A DNA stretch of 64,000 bases from Candidatus Thiodiazotropha sp. (ex Epidulcina cf. delphinae) (GCA_025656455.1 JAHXHS010000019.1:24062-88061); one strand, 5' to 3'; counted from the stretch's first letter, positions 28,801-38,032 are shown. Notes: generated by a model from the sequence alone, not told the origin. Numbers and translations are program-made.

Positions 28801-31800
28801 CGGACGCCGAAGCCAGCTCGACCCCGGTCGAAGCGACCTCCAGCGAAGATCGCGAAGGCGAAGAGCGGCAGCGGCAGCCGAGTCTCGCCGAGCGTTGGAT
28901 GCAGGGCACGGCGCCACCGCCGGCCAGTGCGGCGGATGTGGCCGCCAACATGCTTTACCAATACGCCACCCGTGACATAGAGCAGGTCCGCTCAGCCGGT
29001 CGGGGAGAGACCTATACAGTGACGTTGCGCATGTCGGAGCGCCAGCGCGATCTCGCCCGCGCCTTGATCTTTCACGGCGAGGGCACCCCCGAGGCACGGG
29101 CGGCCAGGCTCGGCGTCGAGGTGGAACGCTCCGGCAAGCCCAATATCGTCAATGTGGATCGCGCGCTGGTCGATCCGCGGCTCAACCCCGACTCCCTGGC
29201 TGCCATCGACGATCCGGTCGCGCGTCAGCGGGTTATTGATAATGCGCAACAAGACCGTGAACGGATGCTGGCAATCTTTGCCCGCGACTACGGCGGTATG
29301 GAGGGGGGAACCAGCGCCGAGCACACCAACGTTCTGGTCGGTCAGCTAGAGACCGCGTTCGGTTCTGACACGGCCGGCGCGGAACTGGCCGGGCTGATGG
29401 TGCGTGACCAATACCCGAGCACGGCTACCGCGGCCAAGGCGGTGGAGTACGCCATCGAGGGCGCAGGCACCAACAACGAGCTCTACTTCCGCGTCACCGA
29501 GCGCATGAACCGTGACCAATTCCAGGAGATGCGTCGCAAGTACAATCACAACACCGGCAGCGAGCTCTATGACGATCTGGGACTCTTCGGCCACGGCTGG
29601 TTCGGCGACTTCTCCGGCGACGACCGGCTGCGTGCCGAGCGCGGCACTCTGGGTCAGCCGCGCAATGACAGGGAGCGGGCTGAGGTCGCTGCCTATGCCA
29701 TTCAACAGCAGCGCGATGAGGCGGGTTGGCTCGGTGGCCTGCTGGCCTCGGGATCGATGCAGGAGGTCATGCTCGATGTGGAGGAGGCCGACCTGAACGC
29801 CATGATCGGCGGTCCCATCGAATTCGGCCCCGAGGCGCTACCGATCTGGACCACCACGGCCAACTTCGACCGGGACAACAACTTCGTCGGCGATCAGGCG
29901 ATGTTCCGGGCTACGGCCACCAGCGCCCAGACTGCGGCGCGCAACTACTCGGCGAAAATCGACCAGTATGCCAATTTTGCCGCGACGGCTATTGCGGTGG
30001 TCGGTGCCGTTGTCGCCGCGGTGGTCACGGTATTGACCGGCGGCGCGGCGAGTCCGTTGCTGCTGGCATCCATCGCTGCCATCACCGGCCTCACCGCCAT
30101 GGGGGCACAGGCCGCCATCAAGGGGGGGCGCTACGGCTGGGAGCAGGCGGTGACCGATCTGGGCATGACCGCTGTGCAGGCGCTGACCGCCGGTGTCGGC
30201 CAGAGCCTGGCGCTGGCCTCGCGGGGCGGCATGGCCGGTCTGCAGGCCGGTATGAAGACAGGATTGAGCATGAGCGCCGCCCGCGAACTGGCGCGGGGTG
30301 GCCTGCTCGGCAATATGGGACGCCTCTCTGGCAACGCCTTCATCGATAAGGTCCTGATCGGCATGGGCACCGGCGCCCTGGGCTCCACCGGATCCGCCGC
30401 CATCGATGAGCGAACCTGGGCACAGGGGGGCGCCAAGGGAATCGAGAACCTCTTCGCCGCCTCCTTCCGCGGTATGCTCAGCGGCGGCGTCACGGCCGGT
30501 GTCACCAATGCCATCGAGGACGTGCCGCTGGGCCGCTTATCGCGGTTGGTGGGCAACAACAAGAACATCGGCGAAGCCATCGGCAGTTCGACCAACATGC
30601 TTGGTAGAGGGCTGGGCAAGGGCGTGACCTCCAGCGTTGGTGCCTTTGCGGGCCGCGCCAGCGAGCTCGGTTTCGAGTCGGCCCGCGGTACCTACCAGGG
30701 AGATGCGGGGGATATCTTCCTCGAGTCGGCCAAGGCCGGCGGCATGTCGCTGCTGCAGAGTATCGGCGAAGGTGGTGCCGAGGCGCGTGCCCAGGCCCTG
30801 TTCAATGCCCGCTACGGCGGCCGGCCGCCGATCGAGGCCGAGCGGGCCGTGATCCAAGAGGCGGAGGATGCCCGCAGCCGTGCACAACGACTTGAGGCCG
30901 AGGCGGAAGCGGCTGCTCCCCGTTCCACTCGCCAATCTCCTGGCGAAGAAGCCGCACCCGCCCGTGCCACGCCAGACGAGATGGCGCTGCCCCGGGCACG
31001 TGACACCGAACTGGCCGAGGAGGGCAGTGCAGCGCCACGCCGGCCAGCCGAGGCCGAAGCGGAACGACGCGCTGCCGTCGATGCGGAAACCGAAGCGCGG
31101 CGTGCTCGCGAAGCCGAGGCAACGGATCGGGATCAGGACGAAGAGGCGCGCATTGGACTGGAGCAACGGGAAGGGCAGCGTCCCTTCGCCGACGAAGCCC
31201 CGGTCCTCGACCTGGAGCAGACTCGCAAGGCCCTCGCCGGGTTGGCCGAGGCGCCCGCCGAATCGATGCCGGCGACACCGGCCAAGGCGGGCGCAGCAGC
31301 GGCAATCGAAGAGAGCGCCCAGATGCGCTTGCTGCCGGAGTCGCTCGATACCACACCCGTCATGCTGCGCGATGCGGCTGAGGGAGCGATCGGGCGCGTA
31401 TCGGCCCTGGCCCATGCCGAGATCACGACCGGTGGCGGCTCGGAACTCAGGGTCAATATGACCCGTGCCGATGGTGAAGAGGTCAGGGTCAGAGTCGAAT
31501 TCGGTGAAACCCAGGGCGGCGACATTGCCAGCTTCCGTGCCGCCGACCCCGGTGACGATGTGCAGTTCGTCGTCACCCTTTCGAACCGGGCTCCCACAGA
31601 GGTTCATGCCCGCGCCATCGGCCACGAGCTGGCGGAGATCCGTCTCCACGGCATCGAAGGCGCGGCGGCGGAGAGCGATCTGCTGACGACCGCGGTCCGT
31701 CCCGGGGATGACGCCAGGTTATCGGCCCACGACGTGGGCCGCCTGGCGGAACTCGAGGTGCTGTCGGCCGAATTGGCCGCCGCCCGCACCACCACCGACG

Positions 31801-34100
31801 ACCCGTTCGATCCGACAGTACGGCGGCTCGAGGGTGAAGTCGATGCCCTCGCCAGGCATCTCGGTCTGAGCCACGAGGCGGAAGACGACAGAAGGCTGAC
31901 CTCCGCACTGGCGGCATTGTCCGCCGAATCTGAGTCGGCCTCGGCGCTCGCTTCGGCACGGGAGCGAGCGAGCACACTGGCGCCGGCACGGGCGATCGAT
32001 CCTGAAACCACCCGGTTAACCGCAGCGGACCGGGAAGAGCTTGCCAAACTCGATGCCAAGGCCGAAGCGTTGGAGCGGGCCAGAGAAACGGGCGATATGG
32101 ATTTGCGCGCCAAGGCACAGCGCGAAGTCGAGGATCTGATCAATAGCCTGGGTCTGAACGACTCCGATGAAGCGACCGGGAGGAGAGTGGATCTGGCCTT
32201 GTCGGGCTTGGCGGATGACTCACCCGGTACCCGGGCGCTGAGGCTTGCCAGAAGCCAGCAGACCGAGACCGGGCTCAACGATGCCCTGCGCCCGGGGCAT
32301 ACGCCTGATGCGGCCAGCGTGCTGTCGGACAGGGATCGCAGCCGTATGGCCGAGCTGACCGGTGCCTTGCGCCAGTTGCACGAAGCGGAGATCAGCCAGG
32401 CTGCGTCGGCCGAGATCGCCCGGCTGCGCCACATCGCACAGGCCAAAGCCGCCGAGATGGGACTGGTTTTCGGCGATGGGGCGGCCTCGGCTCGTACACG
32501 TTTTCTCGAATCGTCGCTATCGCCGGAGGATGCGCACCTGGTACCGCATCTGCAAGAGGTCCGTCAGTCGGCTCTCTCCTCCGCACTGCTGCAGCCAAGG
32601 CAAGGCACCCTCGAAGACCTGCCCTTGATTGCTCGCCAGATCGCCGAGGCGCGTGCCATGGGCGATCTCGAGCAGGTGGCGAGACTCACCGAACTGGCCG
32701 GCTTCCGCCTGGAGCATGCGGGGCGGTTTCATGCCGACGAGGCGGTACAGGAGGGCGTGCGGCAGGCGGTCGACAGAATCGTGGGCGACAATCCCGACGT
32801 ACGCGCCCTGGCCGATGACGCCTTGGCCAGACACGGCCAGAGATTGACCGCGGAGGCCATCGACAATGAGTTGGAGTCGGTGCGCGTCAGTATCGAGGAG
32901 GTGCGGCAGCAACTCGCCGATGCGAAGCGGGATACCACCCAACTGGCCGAGGGGGTCGTACGACGTCGGGGTACCAAGCAGTATCAGGAAGATCTGGATG
33001 CCTTGATCCTACGTCAGGCAAAACTCGAGAGCGATGCGGCGACGGCCCGACGCATTGCCTTCCGGTTACCCGACACCAGTGAGGCGGCGGCGCGGGCCAT
33101 GTCTCCGGATGCCGACACCTCTCGCAGCGCACCGCTGTTGCGCTCGGACCCCGATTTTGCGGGCAACGCCGAACGGATGCGGCTGGTGCGCCAACACTAC
33201 GGCGACTCCCCCATGTACCAATCCTGGGAACGCTTCAAGCAGATGTACATGGAGCAGAATCCGAGCATCAAGGTCAGATCTGTGCGCAGCAACACCCAGC
33301 GCGACACCGACTTTGCGATCGATGCCCTGGAGCTGGAACGTCTTTTCAGCTATTGGAGCCAAGGGCGATATGTGGATGCGGGTGCTCCGCGCAGCCGCAG
33401 CCTGCCCGACCTGACGTTCATTCCCGCCGGCAAGGGCAATCCGGTGGAGTTCAACGATCCGGCGACTGGTGCCCGGGTTCGCCTGTCGCCATCGGAAGAG
33501 GCAACGCTCAGGACCGGAGAGACCCTCACGACCAACACGGCGGCGAAACGCCGACGAGACCTGATGCGCGAACGCGATATCCTGCAGGCGCATCTCGATC
33601 TGGAGACAGACAGCGCAAAAAGGGAGCAGTTGAGTGACGGTATCAAAGCGCGCGCGCAACAGATCATCGATCTCTCCGAAGCCATGGGCGAGGCCGCCGG
33701 ATTGAGATTCTCCGACACCCTGCCGGGCGGTCGACAGGCCGCTGAAGTCGGACGTGGTCAAGGCATGACGGATGTCGTCCATATCGACCCGGATACCGGC
33801 AGAGTCAGCGTGATAGAATGTAAGGGCGGCACTTCTCAGCTTGGCAGCCGCCTCGCCGAGGTGGAGGGACGCCGTGTGCGCGCGGAGCAGACCACTCCGG
33901 AATACCTGCGCAGTCTGGCCGAGGAGATGGCGAAGCCCGGACAAAGCGAGCAATCCCAGCGCCTGGGTGAGGCCATCCTACACGCGCTAGACAATGATCC
34001 GCCCGGCATCGATTCCTATGTGGTACGCCAACCTTTTGACAATCATGGAAACCCGGGTGCGATCGAAGTAACTCACTATCCGGTGAAAAGCGGGGGATGA
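25824..34100 (+). CDS. Giant eCIS cargo/toxin-like protein with C-terminal PD-(D/E)XK-like nuclease motif
   Basis: A 2758-residue protein. Residues 1-130 are disordered and rich in R, E, D and G. Residues about 200-700 are long helices/coiled coil. Around 1206-1253 an annexin-like repeat is seen (YAIEGAGTNNELYFRV, then FQEMRRKYNHNTGSELYDDL). Residues about 1380-1435 are strongly hydrophobic (AATAIAVVGAVVAAVVTVLT). A GHELAEIR motif occurs at H1934. The last 130 residues hold GMTDVVHID (D2650) and VSVIECKGG (E2665, K2667), the D...ExK pattern of PD-(D/E)XK nucleases. The next gene is an Imm49-like immunity protein. I infer a polymorphic-toxin-like effector loaded by the neighbouring AAA+ ATPase. 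Confidence 0.75.
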   Translation: MTQPAANARSLRQPKTQESDAQTAPGRASAPVSADNPSARDQARFGNAAVVRAQTAQADRSADRGAPNRERDREGESDREGREREESPQTGEPRDDRTPGAREAGDGTDREGEQSTAAAEATVEESEEERRIRRYARELNAPPPTPPPERLAAILPPVPQPLIWEPVMALFVPPRMPDFNRLSRAWQTNDPVMEAEVRREATNSLKQRVAEIRRHHDMAAYETNGALQSIASLYGASRMRLQSEFLRSDYETDMIFNQSLLQARGGAEAADRIILRNYMLARRSLSGAAAMAKQGIQANKDNSESQISDILAGLRRGFVTPLTEARRLCREQNRTSRRALQAWKRGLNEQYPISGDLENRIENEAKQAVGPGLADDALRQLRTNANSVITRFTNNITAVRSDIEARVAPSLRNYTRTMVSEGNEDVDEAFNRAFGALKRQANQARQAIADNHAQIVDQLAALRSAERERLEMLMQQTLEAVHNEAGAAADLVVSTTEQAMPHYAGAAEQLTDSMTKAARNNAASLSNMAGSGAQQVGETVEHAHDLQRSQLETSTTGIESSLNQRELEIRTELMNISSSVSQNLQGAAGSGEADMQSAAAAMTEGLSALSNGVTAAAAQWLRPLSEAFSKFLDETRADLERGKPAFLRRVGTAKSDFLRYARAQGNPNRLFARDLLRAATDAMTKARHARTNLGNSLDAGIFDVIDETGVGKALRGLTALQGRWVQANWPYSNSNWPSTIPKGMPRVAYYEITGSRDYSLDGHLMFALGGSGGSDYNAAKNYLAGNTAKGARFELEASIHWYNDQESRIENIQKSLTNKQLSELRGMTEYDRNTRNRVRGALDGTDLNVFDALEQGDHERAEAYRMLDKLNNARNRHEIDQTNDILSQYSTDTEWGGERVKAADRRARVQIALAEIRGTSREELETQAAEQNRQREAEAREQAEARERRRQETPVSPTEATSEEALQMCIEPPAPNSSESPDIEPHQLQSRLPDAEASSTPVEATSSEDREGEERQRQPSLAERWMQGTAPPPASAADVAANMLYQYATRDIEQVRSAGRGETYTVTLRMSERQRDLARALIFHGEGTPEARAARLGVEVERSGKPNIVNVDRALVDPRLNPDSLAAIDDPVARQRVIDNAQQDRERMLAIFARDYGGMEGGTSAEHTNVLVGQLETAFGSDTAGAELAGLMVRDQYPSTATAAKAVEYAIEGAGTNNELYFRVTERMNRDQFQEMRRKYNHNTGSELYDDLGLFGHGWFGDFSGDDRLRAERGTLGQPRNDRERAEVAAYAIQQQRDEAGWLGGLLASGSMQEVMLDVEEADLNAMIGGPIEFGPEALPIWTTTANFDRDNNFVGDQAMFRATATSAQTAARNYSAKIDQYANFAATAIAVVGAVVAAVVTVLTGGAASPLLLASIAAITGLTAMGAQAAIKGGRYGWEQAVTDLGMTAVQALTAGVGQSLALASRGGMAGLQAGMKTGLSMSAARELARGGLLGNMGRLSGNAFIDKVLIGMGTGALGSTGSAAIDERTWAQGGAKGIENLFAASFRGMLSGGVTAGVTNAIEDVPLGRLSRLVGNNKNIGEAIGSSTNMLGRGLGKGVTSSVGAFAGRASELGFESARGTYQGDAGDIFLESAKAGGMSLLQSIGEGGAEARAQALFNARYGGRPPIEAERAVIQEAEDARSRAQRLEAEAEAAAPRSTRQSPGEEAAPARATPDEMALPRARDTELAEEGSAAPRRPAEAEAERRAAVDAETEARRAREAEATDRDQDEEARIGLEQREGQRPFADEAPVLDLEQTRKALAGLAEAPAESMPATPAKAGAAAAIEESAQMRLLPESLDTTPVMLRDAAEGAIGRVSALAHAEITTGGGSELRVNMTRADGEEVRVRVEFGETQGGDIASFRAADPGDDVQFVVTLSNRAPTEVHARAIGHELAEIRLHGIEGAAAESDLLTTAVRPGDDARLSAHDVGRLAELEVLSAELAAARTTTDDPFDPTVRRLEGEVDALARHLGLSHEAEDDRRLTSALAALSAESESASALASARERASTLAPARAIDPETTRLTAADREELAKLDAKAEALERARETGDMDLRAKAQREVEDLINSLGLNDSDEATGRRVDLALSGLADDSPGTRALRLARSQQTETGLNDALRPGHTPDAASVLSDRDRSRMAELTGALRQLHEAEISQAASAEIARLRHIAQAKAAEMGLVFGDGAASARTRFLESSLSPEDAHLVPHLQEVRQSALSSALLQPRQGTLEDLPLIARQIAEARAMGDLEQVARLTELAGFRLEHAGRFHADEAVQEGVRQAVDRIVGDNPDVRALADDALARHGQRLTAEAIDNELESVRVSIEEVRQQLADAKRDTTQLAEGVVRRRGTKQYQEDLDALILRQAKLESDAATARRIAFRLPDTSEAAARAMSPDADTSRSAPLLRSDPDFAGNAERMRLVRQHYGDSPMYQSWERFKQMYMEQNPSIKVRSVRSNTQRDTDFAIDALELERLFSYWSQGRYVDAGAPRSRSLPDLTFIPAGKGNPVEFNDPATGARVRLSPSEEATLRTGETLTTNTAAKRRRDLMRERDILQAHLDLETDSAKREQLSDGIKARAQQIIDLSEAMGEAAGLRFSDTLPGGRQAAEVGRGQGMTDVVHIDPDTGRVSVIECKGGTSQLGSRLAEVEGRRVRAEQTTPEYLRSLAEEMAKPGQSEQSQRLGEAILHALDNDPPGIDSYVVRQPFDNHGNPGAIEVTHYPVKSGG

Positions 34101-36016
34101 TAGGGATGACGGTCGAGAACGTCTACACACTGCGTGGTTACGAAGCCGCCTCCCTGACAGGGACCCGGCAACGGCTGCCGCGCTATGCCGAACAGGCCGC
34201 CAGACTGCTTGCCAAGCCGCCGGCGCCGGACCGGGCACGGGAGCTGCTCGACAACGAACTCGAGCGGGCGCGATTCGCCAACGCCCTCGGCGAGACCGAG
34301 CTACTCGCCGACGCCTTGTCGGCCGCGGCATCATACGCCGCCGCCATGGCCGTCCGCGCACGACTGCCCGCTGGCGAGATTCGATTGAGTCTGGACGGGG
34401 TAGGGGAGGTCAGGTTGCCGCCCGGTCCTTCGGGAGCGACCCCCGCAGCCTGGCTCGACGGCCTCTGCTGTGCGATGGCTGCGCGCGATCCAGAGGCGAT
34501 CGCCGTCCTCGCCCGGCCGGAAACCTCCATTGCCGTCCAGCAGGAAGCTAAGCAGTCACAGGCAGTGGTCGGCAGCGAGCCATTCTGGCCCCACTACGCG
34601 GATGCCTTCATCGCCCTGTTGCGGCAGGACCCGCTCGCCGCCGAACATGCGCGACTGGCTGTGAATGCGATAGAGAACGGCCCGACTGGCGTGCTCGATC
34701 CTGTCGCGCTGCACTCAGTCGATCGGCGTGTGTTGGAGCTGATTTCCCTGCTCGCCCTCGGCCAAACCGCCAACTGGCGGGCAGCCTTAAACGACGCCAT
34801 CAATGAGTTCAATAACACTTTTTCTGATAGTGAGAGTGCGTTCCTGCCGATCGGGTTCCTGCCGCTGGGCCTGCTTGCGCTCTCAGCCGTCGCCTTCGAG
34901 CGGGGGCAGGGCCTGCCTGAAACCACAGCCTATCTGCCCCCGGGGATCGTCGACGGTTCGCTAGGTCTGCGACATACGATCATGCAGGTTCGCTACGCGG
35001 ATCTGGTGGTTTTGAGCGCCGATGAGGCGCACTGGTTTCTCGACCTTCAGGGTTACCCACGCAAAGCGAGAGCGCATCACCTGTTGGTGGAGGGCTCCAC
35101 ACCGATCGCCAGCTATACACTGCCGGCCGGTGGTGGGCTGCCGAAGGTTGAGGCACGATTCATACTCGCCGAGACGCTCGAGGATAGCAGCCGTCTCGCC
35201 CTGGATGCCGGTGAGCTGATCTACCTAGCCGAGGCATTCGCCCGTGAGGTGGGTGCCGGTTCGACGACCTCGCATGCACAGCAACTTATTCTGCTCGATG
35301 ATGCGATCAACTGCGTCGATGCAGCCTTGCAACGGCTGCCTAAGGACGGCTCTGTCTTGCCGTCTTCCCAGTTGCCAAGTCGATGCGGGCGTGAGATATA
35401 CGGCGCAGAGCCCGGGCGTTTTCGCCGTACGCGAATGACAGCCTATCGTGACGGGCTGAGGGGGTTACTCAGGCAGATGGATACACACTCTGAAGCAGAG
35501 CTGCAGCCGGCCATGGCAGAGGAGGGGGGCGATAGCACAACCGATGAAAACCATGCGCGCGCCACCGCGCACGCAGTATCCGCCATCGTACGGGCCGAAG
35601 CGCTGGTGGTGATCCAGGCATTGGCGAGTGACTATGATGGGAAAGTACGGGAATCGCTCAGGCCGCGGGACGAGGATTATGACAAGGTCTTTGTGGGAGC
35701 GTCAGCGGCACGGGCGCGCAAGGCCTATGACAAGGTCTGGTCACGCGGATTGAATATGGATTTTCCATCATCCTCTTACAGTGAGATCGTCTGCGACGTT
35801 GCACCCGCCGGTATGCTCGCCGAACGCAATGAGCTGTCGCGCCGTTTCCCCGGTGGCTATGTGGCGATTGCGGAAAAGCTCAACCCACATCGTATCTGGG
35901 TCGCCTGGCAGTACCGAAGACCTGGCGAAGACGCCGGTCTCGCCTACGATGGCCTGGTTTGGATAGACGATCACTGGAGCTGGTTTCCGAAACCTTATCG
36001 CCATCTCGCAGTGTGA
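34097..36016 (+). CDS. Imm49-like immunity protein
   Basis: A 639-residue protein whose start ATG overlaps the cargo stop. Residues about 150-310 carry the Imm49 pattern: EPFWPHYADAFIALLRQDP, RRVLELISLLALG, FLPIGFLPLGLLALS, then AYLPPGIVD. The last 110 residues are a separate domain (RRFPGGYVAIAEKLNPHRIW, then GLVWIDDHWSWFPKPYR). Imm49 is known as an immunity family of polymorphic toxin systems, so this gene probably neutralises the C-terminal nuclease of the preceding protein. It is longer than a bare Imm49 domain. It ends 11 bp from the convergent regulator gene. Confidence 0.7.
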   Translation: MIGMTVENVYTLRGYEAASLTGTRQRLPRYAEQAARLLAKPPAPDRARELLDNELERARFANALGETELLADALSAAASYAAAMAVRARLPAGEIRLSLDGVGEVRLPPGPSGATPAAWLDGLCCAMAARDPEAIAVLARPETSIAVQQEAKQSQAVVGSEPFWPHYADAFIALLRQDPLAAEHARLAVNAIENGPTGVLDPVALHSVDRRVLELISLLALGQTANWRAALNDAINEFNNTFSDSESAFLPIGFLPLGLLALSAVAFERGQGLPETTAYLPPGIVDGSLGLRHTIMQVRYADLVVLSADEAHWFLDLQGYPRKARAHHLLVEGSTPIASYTLPAGGGLPKVEARFILAETLEDSSRLALDAGELIYLAEAFAREVGAGSTTSHAQQLILLDDAINCVDAALQRLPKDGSVLPSSQLPSRCGREIYGAEPGRFRRTRMTAYRDGLRGLLRQMDTHSEAELQPAMAEEGGDSTTDENHARATAHAVSAIVRAEALVVIQALASDYDGKVRESLRPRDEDYDKVFVGASAARARKAYDKVWSRGLNMDFPSSSYSEIVCDVAPAGMLAERNELSRRFPGGYVAIAEKLNPHRIWVAWQYRRPGEDAGLAYDGLVWIDDHWSWFPKPYRHLAV

Positions 36017-36027
36017 GTAGCTACCAC

Positions 36028-37020
36028 TCAAGCCCGATACTGTTGTGGATCGATATTATGACGCCGCAACAGTTCAAAAAATGCACGCCTGGGTTTTCCA
36101 CTATTGCGTGCCGCCTGGCTGATATTGCCGTTGGCGGATAGCAGAGCGTTATCGAGATATTTACGCTCGAACTCAGCAATTAGTTCTCGTTTCGCTTCTT
36201 GCAGCGGCCGTCTCATATCGAAGACATTGCTGGCGCGCTCCTCTTGATCAGGCTCCTCTCCATTCCAATAGAGCAACGGCAACTCATCCGGGCGAATCGG
36301 GTGATTCGAGTGGAGCAGGGTGAGGTAACGAATACAGTTGAGCAACTCCCGAATATTGCCGGGCCAGCTGTAGTTGAGTAATCGATCGATTGCCTCTTTG
36401 GTGAATCTGATGGGCTCGAGTTTGTACTCTTCAGCCACACAGCGCACGAAATGCATCGTCAGCATCTCAGTGTCATCAGGTCGCTCGCACAGGGGGGGAA
36501 TACGTACCGGAAAGACTCGGAGTCTGAAATAGAGGTCACTGCGAAAACTACCATCGCGCACAGCCGCCTCAAGATCCGTATTGGTGGCGGCTATCAGCCT
36601 TACATTAGCTTTATGTAGGCAGGTTTCACCTATCCTCCGGTACTTCTTGTCCTGCAGGAAACGAAGTAGTTTGGCTTGTGAGGCAGGATCGATGGAGTCC
36701 ACCTCGTCGAGAAAGAGTGTGCCAGTCTCGGCGGCGCTGATTAATCCATCCCGGTTGGCGGTTGCCCCGGTAAAGGCACCACGGGTATGGCCAAACAGCT
36801 CGTTGCTGAGGAGATCGCTGGTTAGCGTGCCACAGTTAATCGGCACCAAGGGGCCTGTATTTCTGGGACTTTTCTCATGAATATATTGAGCATAGAGCTC
36901 CTTTCCTACACCGGTTGGTCCAATAATAAGGACCTCGGCATCCGAAGCCGCAACCTTGCTTAAGCAGTCCAATAACGACAAATGCACTGAACTGCAACCG
37001 ACCAGCATCTCAGTATCCAT
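36028..37020 (-). CDS. Sigma-54 activator without receiver domain (PspF-like), probable eCIS regulator
   Basis: A 330-residue enhancer-binding protein: Walker A GPTGVGKE (residues 34-41), GAFTGA loop (81-86) that contacts sigma-54, Walker B TLFLDEVD, and a C-terminal Fis-type helix-turn-helix (GNISQAARNSGKPRRAFFEL). I place the start at ATG 37020, which has AAGGAG 6 nt upstream, rather than the in-frame ATG at 37053. It has no receiver, GAF or other sensory domain, so its activity is probably controlled by expression or a partner protein. It is convergent with the eCIS operon and the obvious candidate to act at 914-930. Confidence 0.9.
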   Translation of the reverse strand: MDTEMLVGCSSVHLSLLDCLSKVAASDAEVLIIGPTGVGKELYAQYIHEKSPRNTGPLVPINCGTLTSDLLSNELFGHTRGAFTGATANRDGLISAAETGTLFLDEVDSIDPASQAKLLRFLQDKKYRRIGETCLHKANVRLIAATNTDLEAAVRDGSFRSDLYFRLRVFPVRIPPLCERPDDTEMLTMHFVRCVAEEYKLEPIRFTKEAIDRLLNYSWPGNIRELLNCIRYLTLLHSNHPIRPDELPLLYWNGEEPDQEERASNVFDMRRPLQEAKRELIAEFERKYLDNALLSANGNISQAARNSGKPRRAFFELLRRHNIDPQQYRA

Positions 37021-37257
37021 TTCGTACTCCTTGTCGAGCCGATTCATATACACATGCTGCGTATCGAAAGCCCAGTTCGGTTTGTAGCGTCCGTTTTTAT
37101 AGGGCGGATTTAGGAATTAAAGTATTGCAGATAATCGATCCCTTTGCATAAAGAGTAATGCACAATTCCCATGTCCGATAATTACTTGCAAATATGCTGT
37201 ACATAGGGTATCGGGCACTACAGATGCCAGACGATGTCGTATTTCAGGAAAACTCTT

Positions 37258-37311
37258 AGAGGTCTTGCCCACGCTGCCCTTGGTGCTGACCACACCGTAT
37301 TTCTTCGCCAT
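37258..37311 (-). pseudogene. parA 5' fragment (copy 1)
   Basis: Eighteen codons, MAKKYGVVSTKGSVGKTS, match the deviant Walker A start of a mobile-element ParA ATPase and then run into unrelated sequence. The DNA is part of a near-identical repeat with 41260-41337. The Walker glycine is changed to serine compared with copy 2 (GG to SV). A remnant, not a functional gene. Confidence 0.7.
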
Positions 37312-37339
37312 ATTGTCCACCTGCGATTTAGTCCGTTCA
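37261..37339. repeat. 79-bp direct repeat, copy 1 (parA 5' end)
   Basis: Matches 41260-41337 with a handful of substitutions and a one-base gap. It covers the parA ribosome-site region and first codons. The two copies stand in the same orientation and bracket the recombinase and toxin-antitoxin genes. Confidence 0.8.
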
Positions 37340-37340
37340 G

Positions 37341-37508
37341 ACGTTGCCATTTCAAACTGTCTTTCCACCGCTTGAAGAAGGCACGGGTACCACGTTCAGT
37401 ACGGTAGTCCCAGAGTTGTCCGAAGGCTTCCTTGAGGACGTAGGCTGTGTTCAGACGCCGGTTGGCCTGGAGCAGTATTTTCAGGGTGCGTCTTCCATCC
37501 AAGTTCAA
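37341..37508 (-). pseudogene. ISL3-family transposase fragment
   Basis: About 56 codons read RRTLKILLQANRRLNTAYVL, then KEAFGQLWDY and RAFFKRWKDSLKWQRL, which is the conserved helical part of ISL3-type DDE transposases. Both ends are missing; it abuts parA copy 1 on one side and the broken HAD-like gene on the other. It is a scar of insertion and deletion. Confidence 0.7.
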
Positions 37509-38032
37509 ATGTGTTTAGCCATTGCTCCAGTTTCTACTAGCACTTTAGATAGTGTTGTTTTGCCGGTGCCTGTTATCCCCTCTATTCCAATATATCTATT
37601 CCAATTCGTTGTATAGTTAACTGCTACAGCAGGCCATAAAGCGTTACCTGTTGTCTCATCCCAAGAATAGTGGGATGCAAATATGTACTCAAAGTTACTT
37701 GCTATGACACATCCTTCTATCATCTCCTTGAGGCCAGATGATATTATGTAGTGCTCTAGCTTAAGGTTTCTCGCAAGCGCATGATCATTGATGCGGTCAA
37801 ACCAAACAGAAACACCTTTAAACAGTTTTGCACTCTTCCCATATTCTTTAAGAACTTCTCTGCTTAATTTGCGGCCATCATTATTGCTGAATTTATCAAT
37901 AGTAAGCCGCATATATGAAAGTATTTCGTCTCCGTCGTGTTTGCGAGCATCCTCTTTAGCGCTTTTCCAAAACTCTTCCTTTGAAACTTCAATATCTGGG
38001 AGAAATCCATGTTCATGTAAGTTACCTTCTGT
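37505..38032 (-). pseudogene. Broken HAD-like hydrolase gene with foreign P-loop tail
   Basis: From 38032 to about 37607 the frame encodes an HAD-type sequence (HEHGFLPDIEVSKEEFWKSA, LSREVLKEYGKSAKLFKGV, YIISSGLKEMIEG), but it lacks the catalytic N-terminal DxD segment and begins directly after the stop of the antitoxin gene in the same frame, without a start codon (the first in-frame Met is at 37912). The last 33 codons switch to NRYIGIEGITGTGKTTLSKV, a Walker A motif of another gene, before meeting the ISL3 fragment. I read it as a deletion chimera. Expression as a fusion from the antitoxin message is unlikely but not excluded. Confidence 0.6.

Noticed and set aside
31612..31660. Zinc protease motif in the giant cargo (GHELAEIRLH)
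   Set aside because: The spacing is H-E-x2-E, not H-E-x2-H, so a gluzincin site cannot be claimed.
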